Shown: positions 17,491-28,567, numbered from the stretch's first letter. The stretch: DNA of 64,000 nt from QZLE01 sp033852135 (GCA_033852135.1 JAWSVB010000008.1:1-64000), one strand, 5' to 3'. Made by a program: numbers and translations. The notes: generated by a model not told the origin, from the sequence alone.

Positions 17491-20052
17491 ATGGATAGCA
17501 GAACTATTTTTACCGCACGGCTTATTAATATTTATGACCGCATTGTTCTCGGGCATCCTCTTTATATTCTTATCATTGCCATCATTATAGTTAGTGGGCT
17601 TGTATCATATATTCATAGGTTCAGACTTGATGCATCGGCTGACACTTTAACGCTTGAGAATGATGAGTCGCTGGCTTATTACCGTACTATAAAAGCAGTT
17701 TACGGTTCTAATGATATCTTGATCATTGCTTATACCCCAAAGGAAGATCTTTTTTCAGAGAAGGTGTTAAACGACTTAGGTCAGTTGCATGATGATCTTG
17801 CAGCTATTGAACGGCTAGAATCTGTCACCTCGTTGCTTAATGTGCCGTTGCTTGAGAGTCCACCAGTAACCCTTTCAGATGTAGCAGAAGAGATAATTAC
17901 ACTCAGACACCCACATGCACAGAGATCATTGGCAAAACAGGAATTTGTCAGCAGTCCGCTTTATAGCAACCTTCTGATTAGCGCTGATGGTAATACCACA
18001 GCTATTATGGCGCAGTTTAAACGCGATGATACTTGGCACCAGTTGCTTAAAGCTCGTAATGATTTACGTATGCTGCGTCTAGAACGCAATCTTACGAAAG
18101 ATGAGAGCCGCGCACTAGTGAAGGCAGGGGCTGATTTTGATACTTATAGTATATTGCTGCAGAAACAGCTTGATCATGACATAACTGCAGTACGTACAGT
18201 TCTCGATAGGCATCGTGATAACGCCACTATTTACCTTGGTGGTGTACCTATGATTACCGCCGACTCGATTAATTTTGTGCATAACGACCTGGTAACTTTT
18301 GGTATTGCAGTATTCGCCTTATTGGTACTTATTCTTACAGTTATTTTCGGGCGAGTGCGATGGGTATTTTTAGCTATGTCTACCTGCATTGTTGCAGGTT
18401 TGAGTATGCTTGGTATTTTAGGGTTAATAAGTTGGCCTGTTACAGTTGTCTCTTCCAACTTTGTCTCGTTGCTGCTGATATTTACCTTATCCTTATTAGT
18501 TCATCTTATAGTATGTTACCGTGAGTTGTTAGCAATTGATGCTAGCGCTGACCAACGTAGCCTGCTGCTTGCTACGGTCAAGAGTAAGTTTATTCCTTGT
18601 CTTTTTACCTCCCTTACATCGATGGTTGCTTTCGGATCATTGGTAGTGAGCGATATTCGTCCGATAATAGATTTTGGCTGGATGATGGTGTTCTGCCTTA
18701 TTATCTCCATTGTTTTAGCTTTCACAATTTTTCCTGCTGCTTTGATTTTACTTAAACGTGAAAAAGGGGTGCGGGAGAATACAATTACATTAGCTATTAC
18801 TCGTTTCTTTATTCATAGCAATGAGCGTCATGGAAAACGTATTTTTCTTGGCTTCTCTATTTTTCTCTTACTCAGTATTATTGGTATCTCGCAGTTAACT
18901 GTGGAAAATCGCTTTATTGATTATTACAACTCGTCCACTGAGATATACCAAGGTATGGAAGTAATTGATAAGCAGCTTGGCGGCACAACACCGATGGATG
19001 TGATTATTGATGCACCCGCTAGTTTTTTTGCTCAGGATGAACAGGTAAGCGGGGGAGATGAACACTTAGAAAGTGATGATAGAGATTATTCGGATATAGA
19101 CGACTTTGATATAGATGACCTTTATGATGATGTAAATAACAGTGAGGTGGGAATTACTGGAACAAGCTATTGGTTTAATAGTTTTACTTTGCAGAGAATT
19201 GCCAAGATCCACGACTATCTTGAGAGTCTTGATGAGACAGGCAAGGTGCTCTCACTTACCACCACTATGCGCATGCTGCAGAAGATTTCTCCTGATATTC
19301 TTGATGACGATTTTGCCTTAGCTCTACTTTATAAGCAGTTGCCACAAGAGATGAAATCATCTCTAATTGCTCCATATCTTTCTGCCGACGGTAATCAACT
19401 TCGTTTTAGTATTCGTGTATTTGAGTCCAATCCATCACTTAGGCGGCAAGAGCTGCTGAACAAAATTCGATACCACCTAACCAATGACTTGAAGCTAGAT
19501 GATGAGCAGGTGAAGGTTACTGGTATGCTTGTGCTTTACAACAACATGCTGCAGTCTTTGTTTCAGTCACAAATTCTTACCCTGGGCGTGGTCTTTGTGG
19601 CAATTATGTTGATGTTTGCGTTGTTGTTCCGAAATTTGCAAATGGCATTTATCGCTATTATTCCAAATCTGTTTGCTGCAACCATTGTTCTAGGTTTGAT
19701 GGGGTTGTTCAGTATTCCGCTAGACATGATGACTACAACTATAGCAGCTATTTGTATCGGTATCGCTGTAGACAATTCTATACACTACATTCATCGCTTT
19801 AGTGAGGAGTTTAAAAGTGGCTGTGGTTATTGGGGGGCGTTACGGAGAAGCCACGATACAATAGGCCGTGCAATGTATTACACCACTATCACTATAGCTC
19901 TTGGGTTCTCTGTTTTGGCCTTTTCTAATTTTATACCAACTATCTACTTTGGCTTGCTGACAGGTTTTTCGATGATAGCCGCATTGATAGCAAATCTCAC
20001 ATTACTACCATTATTGATTATTCGTTTTAAACCTCTGGGACCAGAGTGTTAA
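17491..20052 (+). CDS. RND-superfamily exporter, MMPL type
   Basis: An 853-residue membrane transporter made of two similar halves. Each half has one membrane helix, a large periplasmic loop (about residues 45-250 and 465-690), then five helices (about 270-440 and 700-845). The second-half motif CIGIAVDNSIHYIHRF is the conserved helix-4 segment with the acidic residue that couples to protons in this superfamily. The second loop contains a long Asp-rich insert (about 525-545). Relatives include hopanoid/lipid exporters (HpnN-like) and other lipid carriers; the cargo here cannot be told. The start ATG follows GAGGTGAGA. Single gene ended by a strong hairpin. Confidence 0.85.
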   Translation: MDSRTIFTARLINIYDRIVLGHPLYILIIAIIIVSGLVSYIHRFRLDASADTLTLENDESLAYYRTIKAVYGSNDILIIAYTPKEDLFSEKVLNDLGQLHDDLAAIERLESVTSLLNVPLLESPPVTLSDVAEEIITLRHPHAQRSLAKQEFVSSPLYSNLLISADGNTTAIMAQFKRDDTWHQLLKARNDLRMLRLERNLTKDESRALVKAGADFDTYSILLQKQLDHDITAVRTVLDRHRDNATIYLGGVPMITADSINFVHNDLVTFGIAVFALLVLILTVIFGRVRWVFLAMSTCIVAGLSMLGILGLISWPVTVVSSNFVSLLLIFTLSLLVHLIVCYRELLAIDASADQRSLLLATVKSKFIPCLFTSLTSMVAFGSLVVSDIRPIIDFGWMMVFCLIISIVLAFTIFPAALILLKREKGVRENTITLAITRFFIHSNERHGKRIFLGFSIFLLLSIIGISQLTVENRFIDYYNSSTEIYQGMEVIDKQLGGTTPMDVIIDAPASFFAQDEQVSGGDEHLESDDRDYSDIDDFDIDDLYDDVNNSEVGITGTSYWFNSFTLQRIAKIHDYLESLDETGKVLSLTTTMRMLQKISPDILDDDFALALLYKQLPQEMKSSLIAPYLSADGNQLRFSIRVFESNPSLRRQELLNKIRYHLTNDLKLDDEQVKVTGMLVLYNNMLQSLFQSQILTLGVVFVAIMLMFALLFRNLQMAFIAIIPNLFAATIVLGLMGLFSIPLDMMTTTIAAICIGIAVDNSIHYIHRFSEEFKSGCGYWGALRRSHDTIGRAMYYTTITIALGFSVLAFSNFIPTIYFGLLTGFSMIAALIANLTLLPLLIIRFKPLGPEC

Positions 20053-20074
20053 ATTATTAATTAGCGGTGTTAAT

Positions 20075-20110
20075 ATAGGCGTAACCAATAATAACATTGG
20101 TTACGCCTAT
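20075..20110. terminator. 15-bp perfect stem-loop between convergent genes
   Basis: ATAGGCGTAACCAAT / ATTGGTTACGCCTAT around AATAAC, between the convergent exporter and pta genes. The stem is strong, but neither side carries a long T-run. It is likely a shared terminator. Confidence 0.65.
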
Positions 20111-20122
20111 GGAAAAAATATC

Positions 20123-21100
20123 TTATAGAGCCATTGCTTGAACAACAGTTAGATAACCGCTGTTTGCTACGTCTTTAGGTTTGGCACCACGACTTAAATC
20201 ATTTACCGGTTTGTTTAAACCTTGAAAAATTGGCCCCACAGCATCATACCCGCCAAGTCTCTCGGTTATCTTATAGCCAATATTTCCAGCATTTAAATCC
20301 GGGAATATAAACACAGTAGCTTTTCCTGCAACAGGTGAGTTCGGACATTTTTTTTCTGCAACAGCAGGGAGCAGAGCTGAATCAAACTGCATTTCACCAT
20401 CGATGTTATATTCAGGTCGTAGCTGTTTTGCTTTTTCAGTGGCTTGCGCGACTTTATCAACCAGCGGGTCTTGTGCTGTTCCGAATGTAGAAAAGCTTAA
20501 GAAGGCAATATTAGGTTCAAAGCCGAATGCTTTTGCAGTATCCCCTGAAGCAGCTCCTATTTGGGCAAGAGTGTCCGCGTCTGGGTTCATGTTCATAGCG
20601 CAGTCAGAGTATAGCTTTACATCTTCTCCCTTTGTCATAAAAAATATAGCAGATGCTTTTTTTATGCCAGGCTTGGTTTTAACAATTTGGAAAGCAGGGA
20701 TAAAAGGTTTAGTCTCGGATGTTAATCCACCTACCATACCTGCAGCAAGCCCTTTTTCTACCATCATGGCGCCATAGAAGTGTACTTTTTCCATTTGGGA
20801 TTTTGCACTCTCTTTATCAACCCCTTTGTGTTTTCGTAATTCGTAATAAGTATCTACAAAATCATTCGAGAGTGACTTTTTGGGGTCGATAATTTCAGCG
20901 CCATCCAGGCTCCATCCATTTTCGGAAGCTGTTTGTTTAATTTGTTCAACATCACCTAAAATTATTGGGGTAATAATCCCCTCGCGACATAAGATTGAAG
21001 CTGCTTCAACGCAAGTCTCAACAGCTCCATCTGGATAAACAATTTTATATTTTTCGCCGCTTTCTTGTATTTTAGCTTTTAAGGATTCTACAAAGTCCAT
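20123..21100 (-). CDS. pta: Phosphate acetyltransferase
   Basis: A 325-residue short-form Pta, catalysing acetyl-CoA + phosphate to acetyl phosphate + CoA. It matches the PTA_PTB domain along its whole length: GMVGG, SDCAMNMNPDADTLAQIG, FSTFGTA, and the C-terminal PDLNAGNIGYKITERLGG with GPIFQGLNKPVNDLSRG. It lacks the large N-terminal DRTGG/regulatory region of E. coli Pta. Translation should start at ATG 21100 (MDFVES), which has AGGAGTAATAAA just before it; an upstream in-frame ATG at 21121 lacks a site. Acetate kinase is not next to it. It serves acetate overflow or uptake and acetyl-phosphate signalling. Confidence 0.95.
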   Translation of the reverse strand: MDFVESLKAKIQESGEKYKIVYPDGAVETCVEAASILCREGIITPIILGDVEQIKQTASENGWSLDGAEIIDPKKSLSNDFVDTYYELRKHKGVDKESAKSQMEKVHFYGAMMVEKGLAAGMVGGLTSETKPFIPAFQIVKTKPGIKKASAIFFMTKGEDVKLYSDCAMNMNPDADTLAQIGAASGDTAKAFGFEPNIAFLSFSTFGTAQDPLVDKVAQATEKAKQLRPEYNIDGEMQFDSALLPAVAEKKCPNSPVAGKATVFIFPDLNAGNIGYKITERLGGYDAVGPIFQGLNKPVNDLSRGAKPKDVANSGYLTVVQAMAL

Positions 21101-21292
21101 TTTATTACTCCTGTTAAACATAAGTTTATTAGAACAAGTATAGACGCAATAAAAGATTCTTTATCAGGAGGTTCTTTTCAACTACATATTGAGAGTTTAA
21201 CTTAACTTTTATATTGCAATTCGTATTTATCCTAATACTCATGTATTAAGCTATAATTCTTATATTAAGTGCTCAAATTTCACGGTGGACAA

Positions 21293-23047
21293 TTGAATAT
21301 TAATCGCTATTTACTCTTGCTTGTAATACTTGTGGTTACAAGCATCACATCACCATTCTCATATGCTGATGGTGGTTTGGATGTAAGTATTAGCCTAAAT
21401 GGCGTTCAAGGTGTTGAGCTAGAAAATGTAAAAGCCCATTTAAGTTACTCAACTTTTAATAATTCGAAGCAAAAAGAAGTTTCTATCAGACGTTGGTACA
21501 AAGTTAGTAAATCTAAAATTAAAAAGTCACTTGAGGCTCTAGGCTATTATTCTAGCCAAGTAAAATCAGATTATCAGAAAGATGATGGCATTGTTAACAT
21601 CTCTTTTGATATCAGTTTAAACGAGAGAGTTGTTATTGCTGCTGTTGATGCTCATGTTGTGGGTGAAGGTGCAGATGATGTGGATTTTATTAAAGCTATT
21701 AAAGATTTTAAATCATTGGTAGGTAACAAACTGCAGCACGATAAATACGAGTCTAGTAAGGCTGGCTTAGTAAATGTCGCAATAGAAAAAGGGTATTTTG
21801 ATGCGAAATTTTTGCTGAAAAAGATAGAGGTTTTTCCTGAGCAAACCAAGTGCAAAATATCTATAAAGTTTGATTCTGGCCCACGTTATCTTTTTGGTGA
21901 AGTTATCTTTGATAAAAGTAAGTTAAGTGAGCAATTTTTGCGAAAATTTGTTTCATTTAACTACGGCGATTTTTATGACGCAAAGAAAATAATTGATCTA
22001 AGAGCAAAGCTTCTTACAAGTCAGTACTTTGATTCTGTCAGCGTGGTTCGCGGTAAAATAAGCTCTGATTCATTAAAATGGCCAATTATTGTAAGTTATC
22101 AGCTAAAGCCTAAGCATAAATATGATTATGGGGTTGGATATGGAACTGATTCAGGGCCTCGGGTTAGCTTTGGTTATGAAAATCGGCTTGTAAACGAGTC
22201 AGGGCATAGATACAAGTTTTACTCAGAATATTCACCAAAAATTCAGCAAGCTAATTTTGAATACTCTTTTCCTGATAAAGATCCATTGCATGATATATAT
22301 AAATTTACCCTTGTTTATGATCGTGAAGATATAGATTTTGCAAAAAGTAGGACTTTATCAACTGGATTTGAGCGGGTGTACATTAAGGAAAATGACTGGA
22401 CCAGAACTGTATATTTAAAATATATCCAAGAGAACTTTTTTATTGCGGACGAAGAGGGTGATGCAGCTCTTTTACTTCCAGGTATTAATTGGATGCAGGG
22501 TAAATCAAATAACCACCTTTATCCGACCAAAGGGTGGAAAGGTAATATAGATCTTTTTGGTGGGGTAGAATCTATTGGATCTGATTTCTCAATGCTTCAA
22601 GCTCGAGCAAGATTTAAGTTTATCCGTGGAGTATTTCCTAACTCAAGACTCATATTAAGAACTGAACTTGGCGGTACGCATATAGATGATAGTGACTTTG
22701 ACAACCTCCCGCTATCTTTAAGGTTCTTTGCAGGTGGGGATAGCAGTGTGCGCGGCTATGATTATAAAAACCTTAGTCCTGAAGTTGATGGAAATAAGGT
22801 TGGAGCACGCTATTTGGTAGTTGGTAGTGCTGAGATGGATTATAAATTTGCAGAAAAATGGGCTGGAGCAGTATTCATTGATAGTGGGAATGCAATAAAC
22901 AATATTAAAGATGACTTAGTAAATGGAATTGGATTTGGAGTGCGCTGGTATTCACCAGTCGGACCATTAAAATTTGATCTTGCTTGGCCACAAGATGGGG
23001 AATCGAAAGATTTTAGAATTCATATATCTATAGGGCCTGACTTGTGA
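21293..23047 (+). CDS. tamA: Translocation and assembly module outer membrane protein TamA
   Basis: An Omp85-family protein of about 584 residues. It has a signal peptide (about residues 4-25, ending SYA), three POTRA domains (about 27-265), and a 16-strand barrel (about 270-584) with the Omp85 signature FFAGGDSSVRGYDYKNL and the closing GPLKFDLAWP. TamA works with TamB in outer membrane biogenesis. I take TTG 21293 as the start because GGTGGA lies just upstream, and it gives a clean signal peptide. GTG 21269 in frame is the alternative. The stop overlaps the start of the next gene by four bases, so the two are translationally coupled. Confidence 0.93.
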   Translation: MNINRYLLLLVILVVTSITSPFSYADGGLDVSISLNGVQGVELENVKAHLSYSTFNNSKQKEVSIRRWYKVSKSKIKKSLEALGYYSSQVKSDYQKDDGIVNISFDISLNERVVIAAVDAHVVGEGADDVDFIKAIKDFKSLVGNKLQHDKYESSKAGLVNVAIEKGYFDAKFLLKKIEVFPEQTKCKISIKFDSGPRYLFGEVIFDKSKLSEQFLRKFVSFNYGDFYDAKKIIDLRAKLLTSQYFDSVSVVRGKISSDSLKWPIIVSYQLKPKHKYDYGVGYGTDSGPRVSFGYENRLVNESGHRYKFYSEYSPKIQQANFEYSFPDKDPLHDIYKFTLVYDREDIDFAKSRTLSTGFERVYIKENDWTRTVYLKYIQENFFIADEEGDAALLLPGINWMQGKSNNHLYPTKGWKGNIDLFGGVESIGSDFSMLQARARFKFIRGVFPNSRLILRTELGGTHIDDSDFDNLPLSLRFFAGGDSSVRGYDYKNLSPEVDGNKVGARYLVVGSAEMDYKFAEKWAGAVFIDSGNAINNIKDDLVNGIGFGVRWYSPVGPLKFDLAWPQDGESKDFRIHISIGPDL

Positions 23048-26000
23048 AGCAGCTACCAGTAAAGTTTAAAAAAGTAGTTCGCTATTGTATATATCTAGCT
23101 GTAATTAGCTTGTTTTTAATATGCGCTTGTTTCCTTGTTACCATTTACTCTAGCTGGGGAAGTAGGAACTTACTCAATGTTGCGGCATATGCAGCTGGGG
23201 GGCAGCTTAAGGCAGATAGTATATCTAATGGTATTGCAGAAAATCTTATTATTACAGGTTTAAAATATCGAGATAGTCAGGTTCAAGTTGAAGTTAATAG
23301 TCTTGAGCTACGGTGGGATTGGGTTGATATCTTTTATGGTGGAATAACAATTGCTAAATTTCATATTGATAAGACAAATATCAAGCTATTAAATACTTCA
23401 CAAGATAAGCCAGTTAAATCAAATCAACCTTTTAATTATAAAGAGTTAATGGGTATTGATTTAGGGTTATTAATCCATCTAAAACTTAATGATATTTCAA
23501 TCTCTGAAACTTCAGTTTTGGTTGATGAGCAAAAATTTAGCATCGAAGCTGCACAATTATCATCTTCGCTAGATGATGAAGTGTTTCAAATTAATATTGT
23601 TAATACAGATGCCGATATTGATGGACAAGGAATAGGGGTGAAAACCTCTTTAACAATTGATACACAAGGCGATCTTCCAGTAATTACTGGTGATTATGCA
23701 TGGAACACCAATATTGAAAAAAACCAATATTCTGGCAGTGGCAGGATAGATGGTGATTTATCGAATCTAGCTATCGCGCATAACTTACAAGAACCCTGGA
23801 AAATTGATACTCAGATTAATTTCGGTATATCTGCGCAGATGAAACCTAAATTCTCTATGACTACTAAGTGGTCTGATCTGGATCTATCAACCGTAGGTAG
23901 TCCTGCAGTATTAAAAAATGGTGATGTGAATATATCTGGTGGAAGTAACGGTTTAAGTTTTGTTATTGCAACAAGTGCTAAACCAAGTGATCAAAACAAT
24001 ACATTAGTCGATTTTAATACCGCTGGAAGCTTTGATTGGCATAAAGTTAAAATTGACTCTATGAATATCAAATCTGAGAACATATTTAATTCATCCATAT
24101 CAGGTGAGGTTGGTTTAGGGACAAATATCGAGTGGAAGATGGATAGTAAAACAACTATTCACAACATTGATAAATATGTACCAGCACTAGAAGTAAGCAA
24201 AATCACACCTGAAATCACGCTATCAGGTAAGTTTATCTTAGATGAAAAAAATGGTGCATCGGATGTTTCCATAATGATCCCTAATGTATTAGGTTCAAAC
24301 CTAATTTCTAATATTGATTTAAATTTCAGTCAAGATCAGGTAAAAGCCATAACAAAAGTAAGCTCACCTTTTATGGTTAATTCGGAATTTAAATATGGAA
24401 TTACCGATAACTCAATTAATTTATTAGTGGATTGGCAAAATGTATTTTGGCCACTTGTTACTGGTGCTGTTGCACAAATCGGTAATGATGACTTTGCTGA
24501 CGAATTTGCAGTACATAGAGATGATTTAATCATAAGCCCAACCGGAAAAATCTCCATTTTAGGCAGCATTGAAAATTATAAATTAGATACGAAGTTTTCA
24601 GTCAAATATGATAAATGGCATCCAGTTATCGAGGCAAAAGGTAAAGGGTCCTTGGATAGCTTTCAGGTCGAAACATCAAAAATTACCACAGTGGCTGGTA
24701 ATTTAGTCTCAGATGGTGAAATTATTTGGGGACCACAAGTAAGTTGGCAGGCGAATATCTTCGGTGATAGCTTCGATATGAATGCTTTTGACCTGCAAAA
24801 ATCAAATATATCATTCAAATTATCTAATCAGGGGATCTTTAAAGATGGTGCTGTTAAGGCACAAACTGATCTGGTGCAGCTTGGTGGAACCATTGGTAAA
24901 GATAAGCTTTCCGGTGCTGGAAAATTTGATATTTCCCAAACAAAACCATTACCAAGTGAATCTCCATTACAACAAGGCCAACAGTTAGAGGCTAAAGAAT
25001 TAGCAGCTGCATTAACATCAGATATTAATATCAATTTGGGAGTAAAAATAGGTGAAACTAAAGCCAAAATTTCTCTTAATGCAATGCAAAACCAGTTGGT
25101 ACGAACAATTGATGGTAAATATGATATTAATGTTGAATCTTTATCCCAATTTATACCTAAATCAAAAGGAAAGGTTATTTTACTAGGTAAAATAACAGGA
25201 GATAATAACAGTTTAAAGGCAAATGGAGATGCAACTGTAACTGATATAAGGGGTGATAGTTTCAGCTTAAACGGAGGTAAAGTTGATTATATAGTTACGC
25301 AACATAATGAAAGCGATCTATTTGCCAAATTCTCTGGAAGTCTTACAGATATAAATGCTGAACAAGTCGATCTCAAAAGTATCAAGATTGATGGTGAAGG
25401 GAGTTTGCTCAGCCATAAAATAAAACTTTCTATCGATGGAAATTATACGGGAGGGCTAGTTTTATCTGGCAGTGCTCTGGAAAAAGTTGATACAAATTAT
25501 AACAAAGCACCTATATGGAATGGTGTGGTTGAAGATTTTAATATAGTAAATGAAGATATCGGAAAATGGACCAATAAAAATATAACGATAACATATCAAG
25601 GAGATAATTTTTCAATTGCTAATACATGCTTTATTGGTAGTTATATCGATTCTGAAGCAAGGTTAACAAATACAAAATCCAAGGTTGATTCTAGTATTAC
25701 TGCTAAACAAAATCTAACTGATGAGATCTGCATTAGCTCTGAAATATCTTCTCATAGAATCGATACAAAGTTGGCTGTCAATAGGCTACATTTGCAAAGA
25801 TTTGCCTCTTTAGTTCCTAGCGGTATTGGTATATATGGAGCTGTAAAAGGCGACACCTCCATTTTTATACAAGAGTTTGATTATTTAAATGCAAAGCTAT
25901 CTAGCCAGTTTGTAAGCGAAGAGGGGGCTCTTGAGCTTACAATGCTGAATAATGAGAAAAAGACCCTTCCATTTAACTTTCATTTTCTGACTAAACTAGA

Positions 26001-27348
26001 TGAGCACCGTGGAGATTTAACTTTTTCAGCCAAAGTGAAAGATGGTTTAAATAGCCAAGGTAAAATTAGTTTTGTTCTGCCTAATAGTGCCGATCGCCTA
26101 AATGAGGCTGAAATTGATTCAGCTATAAATATAGATATGAATAACTTTGAATGGGTTGATGAGATTTGGCCAGAATTTGAATCTGTAACGGGAAAATTGA
26201 CTACAAATGCAAGAGTTTTTGGGCGTTTAGATGATTTGCAATATTCCGGTAGCAGTAATATCTCAGATGGTAATATCTCAATTATTCCAGCAGGGATAGT
26301 TGTATCAGATGCTGCTTTATCTGTTGATTTTGATGCGGATAAAACTGTTTTTTCCGGTAAGGGTAGATCTGGTGATGGAGCAATTTCGATTGCAGGATAT
26401 TTCGATAAGAAAAATTTGTACCCAATAAATATCGATATCTTGGGTGATAAATTTCAAGTAGTAGATATTTATGAAGCTAAAGTGGCAATATCTCCTTTGC
26501 TAAAACTTAAGTTGCTAGAAAACAAAGCAATTATTGATGGTAGTATAAATATTGATAATGCGCGGATAAGGATAGGTGATCTACCTGAAACAGCTGTTAC
26601 AGTCTCTGAGGATGTGGTCGTTATTAAGAATAGAGGCGATAGTAAACAACAAATGCCTTATCAAACTGATGCGGATATAAGTTTAAATTTAGGTGAGGAA
26701 TTTTCTTTTAAAGGGTTTGGTTTAACAACTAAGATCGCTGGTGGATTAAATGTAAAGCAAGCAAATGGTTTACGAGAAGGTTTTGGTGAGCTTGAATTAA
26801 AAGAGGGCAAATTTAAAAAGCTCGGCATTAAGTTAGATATTGAAACTGGACAGCTAATATTTGTAGGTCCAATTGAAAATCCAGCTTTAAATATAAAGGC
26901 TGCAAGAAAGTTAGAGCAAGCGCGAAGAAGCAATAAGGTTTCTGTAATGATTACTGGAACACTTAAAAAGCCAGTTTTGGTCTTTCCTGAAGAATCTACT
27001 TATGGACAAACAAATGCAATGTCAAACCTGCTTACAGGTAAATCTGTTGGTGACTCAGGCGGTGGTGGGGGCAATGAGGCTCTATATTCTGTAGGTCTTA
27101 GCGCTGGTGGGAAGTTTAAAGACCAGGTGCAAGATGAACTTGGTATAGATGCTATGGAAATTACAGCAGCAGGGTGGATGCTGGGTAAATATTTAACCCC
27201 AGACCTTTATCTAAGCTATACCACAGGCTGGATTGAAAATGAAAGCGCACTTAAATTGCGCTATAGCCTTAGCGAAATGTTATCTGTTGAAGTAAATAGT
27301 GGCCAGCAGCAAGGTGTAGACCTGTTTTATAGCATTGAAAAACCATAA
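23044..27348 (+). CDS. tamB: Translocation and assembly module inner membrane protein TamB
   Basis: A 1,434-residue AsmA-like bridge protein. It has one N-terminal membrane anchor (about residues 12-34), then a very long beta-rich periplasmic region of repeated short strands. It ends with the conserved DUF490/TamB domain (about 1090-1434: GFGLTTKIAGGLNVKQ, GELELKEGKFKKLG, SVMITGTLKKPVLVFPEES, and the last strands LYLSYTTGWIENESALKLRY). It forms a hydrophobic groove across the periplasm to TamA and is thought to move phospholipids to the outer membrane or help assemble proteins there. The start is GTG, overlapping tamA by four bases. Confidence 0.93.
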   Translation: MKQLPVKFKKVVRYCIYLAVISLFLICACFLVTIYSSWGSRNLLNVAAYAAGGQLKADSISNGIAENLIITGLKYRDSQVQVEVNSLELRWDWVDIFYGGITIAKFHIDKTNIKLLNTSQDKPVKSNQPFNYKELMGIDLGLLIHLKLNDISISETSVLVDEQKFSIEAAQLSSSLDDEVFQINIVNTDADIDGQGIGVKTSLTIDTQGDLPVITGDYAWNTNIEKNQYSGSGRIDGDLSNLAIAHNLQEPWKIDTQINFGISAQMKPKFSMTTKWSDLDLSTVGSPAVLKNGDVNISGGSNGLSFVIATSAKPSDQNNTLVDFNTAGSFDWHKVKIDSMNIKSENIFNSSISGEVGLGTNIEWKMDSKTTIHNIDKYVPALEVSKITPEITLSGKFILDEKNGASDVSIMIPNVLGSNLISNIDLNFSQDQVKAITKVSSPFMVNSEFKYGITDNSINLLVDWQNVFWPLVTGAVAQIGNDDFADEFAVHRDDLIISPTGKISILGSIENYKLDTKFSVKYDKWHPVIEAKGKGSLDSFQVETSKITTVAGNLVSDGEIIWGPQVSWQANIFGDSFDMNAFDLQKSNISFKLSNQGIFKDGAVKAQTDLVQLGGTIGKDKLSGAGKFDISQTKPLPSESPLQQGQQLEAKELAAALTSDININLGVKIGETKAKISLNAMQNQLVRTIDGKYDINVESLSQFIPKSKGKVILLGKITGDNNSLKANGDATVTDIRGDSFSLNGGKVDYIVTQHNESDLFAKFSGSLTDINAEQVDLKSIKIDGEGSLLSHKIKLSIDGNYTGGLVLSGSALEKVDTNYNKAPIWNGVVEDFNIVNEDIGKWTNKNITITYQGDNFSIANTCFIGSYIDSEARLTNTKSKVDSSITAKQNLTDEICISSEISSHRIDTKLAVNRLHLQRFASLVPSGIGIYGAVKGDTSIFIQEFDYLNAKLSSQFVSEEGALELTMLNNEKKTLPFNFHFLTKLDEHRGDLTFSAKVKDGLNSQGKISFVLPNSADRLNEAEIDSAINIDMNNFEWVDEIWPEFESVTGKLTTNARVFGRLDDLQYSGSSNISDGNISIIPAGIVVSDAALSVDFDADKTVFSGKGRSGDGAISIAGYFDKKNLYPINIDILGDKFQVVDIYEAKVAISPLLKLKLLENKAIIDGSINIDNARIRIGDLPETAVTVSEDVVVIKNRGDSKQQMPYQTDADISLNLGEEFSFKGFGLTTKIAGGLNVKQANGLREGFGELELKEGKFKKLGIKLDIETGQLIFVGPIENPALNIKAARKLEQARRSNKVSVMITGTLKKPVLVFPEESTYGQTNAMSNLLTGKSVGDSGGGGGNEALYSVGLSAGGKFKDQVQDELGIDAMEITAAGWMLGKYLTPDLYLSYTTGWIENESALKLRYSLSEMLSVEVNSGQQQGVDLFYSIEKP

Positions 27349-27445
27349 GCATCTATTCCAATAAAATTTTTAATTATCAAAAACATGCAACCTTATAAAA
27401 AGTGCTCTATATTTTTATGATGGGTAAAGCATTATGGAGGATGTG

Positions 27446-28393
27446 ATGGGGTTGTTAATTGATGGAAAATGGAAAAAAGACTGGTACGACACCAAAACCA
27501 CTGGTGGGGAGTTTATTCGCCAGGATTCTCAGTTTCGTAAAACCATAACACCTACTGGAGAGGGAGATACTTTCCAGGCTGAAGCAGATCGGTACCATCT
27601 ATTTGTGTCCTACGCATGTCCATGGGCTCATCGCGCCATAATATTTCGTCAGATTAAGCAGCTGAACGATGTTATTGGTTTAACGGTAGTTGATCCAAAA
27701 ATGTTAAAAAAAGGGTGGGAGATACAAGAACGTTGCCCGGTTAAAAGCGCCAAGTTTATGCATCAAGTTTATACAGCTACCGATAAAAATTACTCAGGCA
27801 GAGTTACTGTGCCTGTTCTATGGGATAAAAAACAAAAAATTATTGTGAATAATGAGTCAGCAGAGATTATAAGAATATTAAATTCTGCATTTAATGAATT
27901 CACCGATTATAAAGATGATTACTACCCTGAAGAGTTGCGTGAAGAGATTGATTCGGTGAATAGCTATGTTTATGAAAATATTAACAACGGGGTGTATAAA
28001 GTTGGGTTTGCCACTACACAAGCAGCTTATGAAACAGCATTTAATGATCTCTTTAAAGCTTTAGATGTTATTGAGGGGAGACTTAATAGGCAACGTTATC
28101 TTGTTGGAGAGAAAATATCAGAGGCTGATTGGCGTTTGTTTACCACATTAATCCGCTTCGACTGCGTATATTACGGCCACTTTAAAACAAATTTAAAACG
28201 GATAGAAGATTACCCTAATTTATCAAATTATTTGCGTGATCTATATCAACAGCCAGGAATAGCTGAAACCGTAAAGTTTGATCATATAAAAACCCATTAC
28301 TATTACAGCCACGATATGATTAATCCAACTAGAATTATCCCCCTTGGGCCTCAGTTAGACTATAACTCATTCCATGATAGGGAACGGTTTTAA
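27446..28393 (+). CDS. Glutathione S-transferase, glutathionyl-hydroquinone reductase (YqjG/PcpF) type
   Basis: A 315-residue Xi-class GST. The N-terminal domain holds the catalytic cysteine in SYACPWAHRAII. The Trp-rich and Tyr residues around it, plus ADWRLFTTLIRFDCVYYGHFK in the helical domain, are diagnostic of S-glutathionyl-(hydro)quinone reductases, which remove glutathione from hydroquinone conjugates. The start at ATG 27446 is favoured by GGAGG five bases upstream; an in-frame ATG at 27434 overlaps that site. It links in theme with the electrophile-responsive KefF/KefB pair at 2067-4599, though it is far from it. Confidence 0.92.
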   Translation: MGLLIDGKWKKDWYDTKTTGGEFIRQDSQFRKTITPTGEGDTFQAEADRYHLFVSYACPWAHRAIIFRQIKQLNDVIGLTVVDPKMLKKGWEIQERCPVKSAKFMHQVYTATDKNYSGRVTVPVLWDKKQKIIVNNESAEIIRILNSAFNEFTDYKDDYYPEELREEIDSVNSYVYENINNGVYKVGFATTQAAYETAFNDLFKALDVIEGRLNRQRYLVGEKISEADWRLFTTLIRFDCVYYGHFKTNLKRIEDYPNLSNYLRDLYQQPGIAETVKFDHIKTHYYYSHDMINPTRIIPLGPQLDYNSFHDRERF

Positions 28394-28567
28394 TATTATT
28401 CTATTTCACCACCTTTAAATTCTATTTGCCTGCTCGGCATCTTGCAGCTTTATAGTGACGTTAGGTGATGATTTAATTATTTCTTTATTTTTTATTTACC
28501 ATTGAGTTCTTTGTACTAATCTTTGAATACCGACTTGTATAACTGGTAAATAATTAAAGGAATAAAA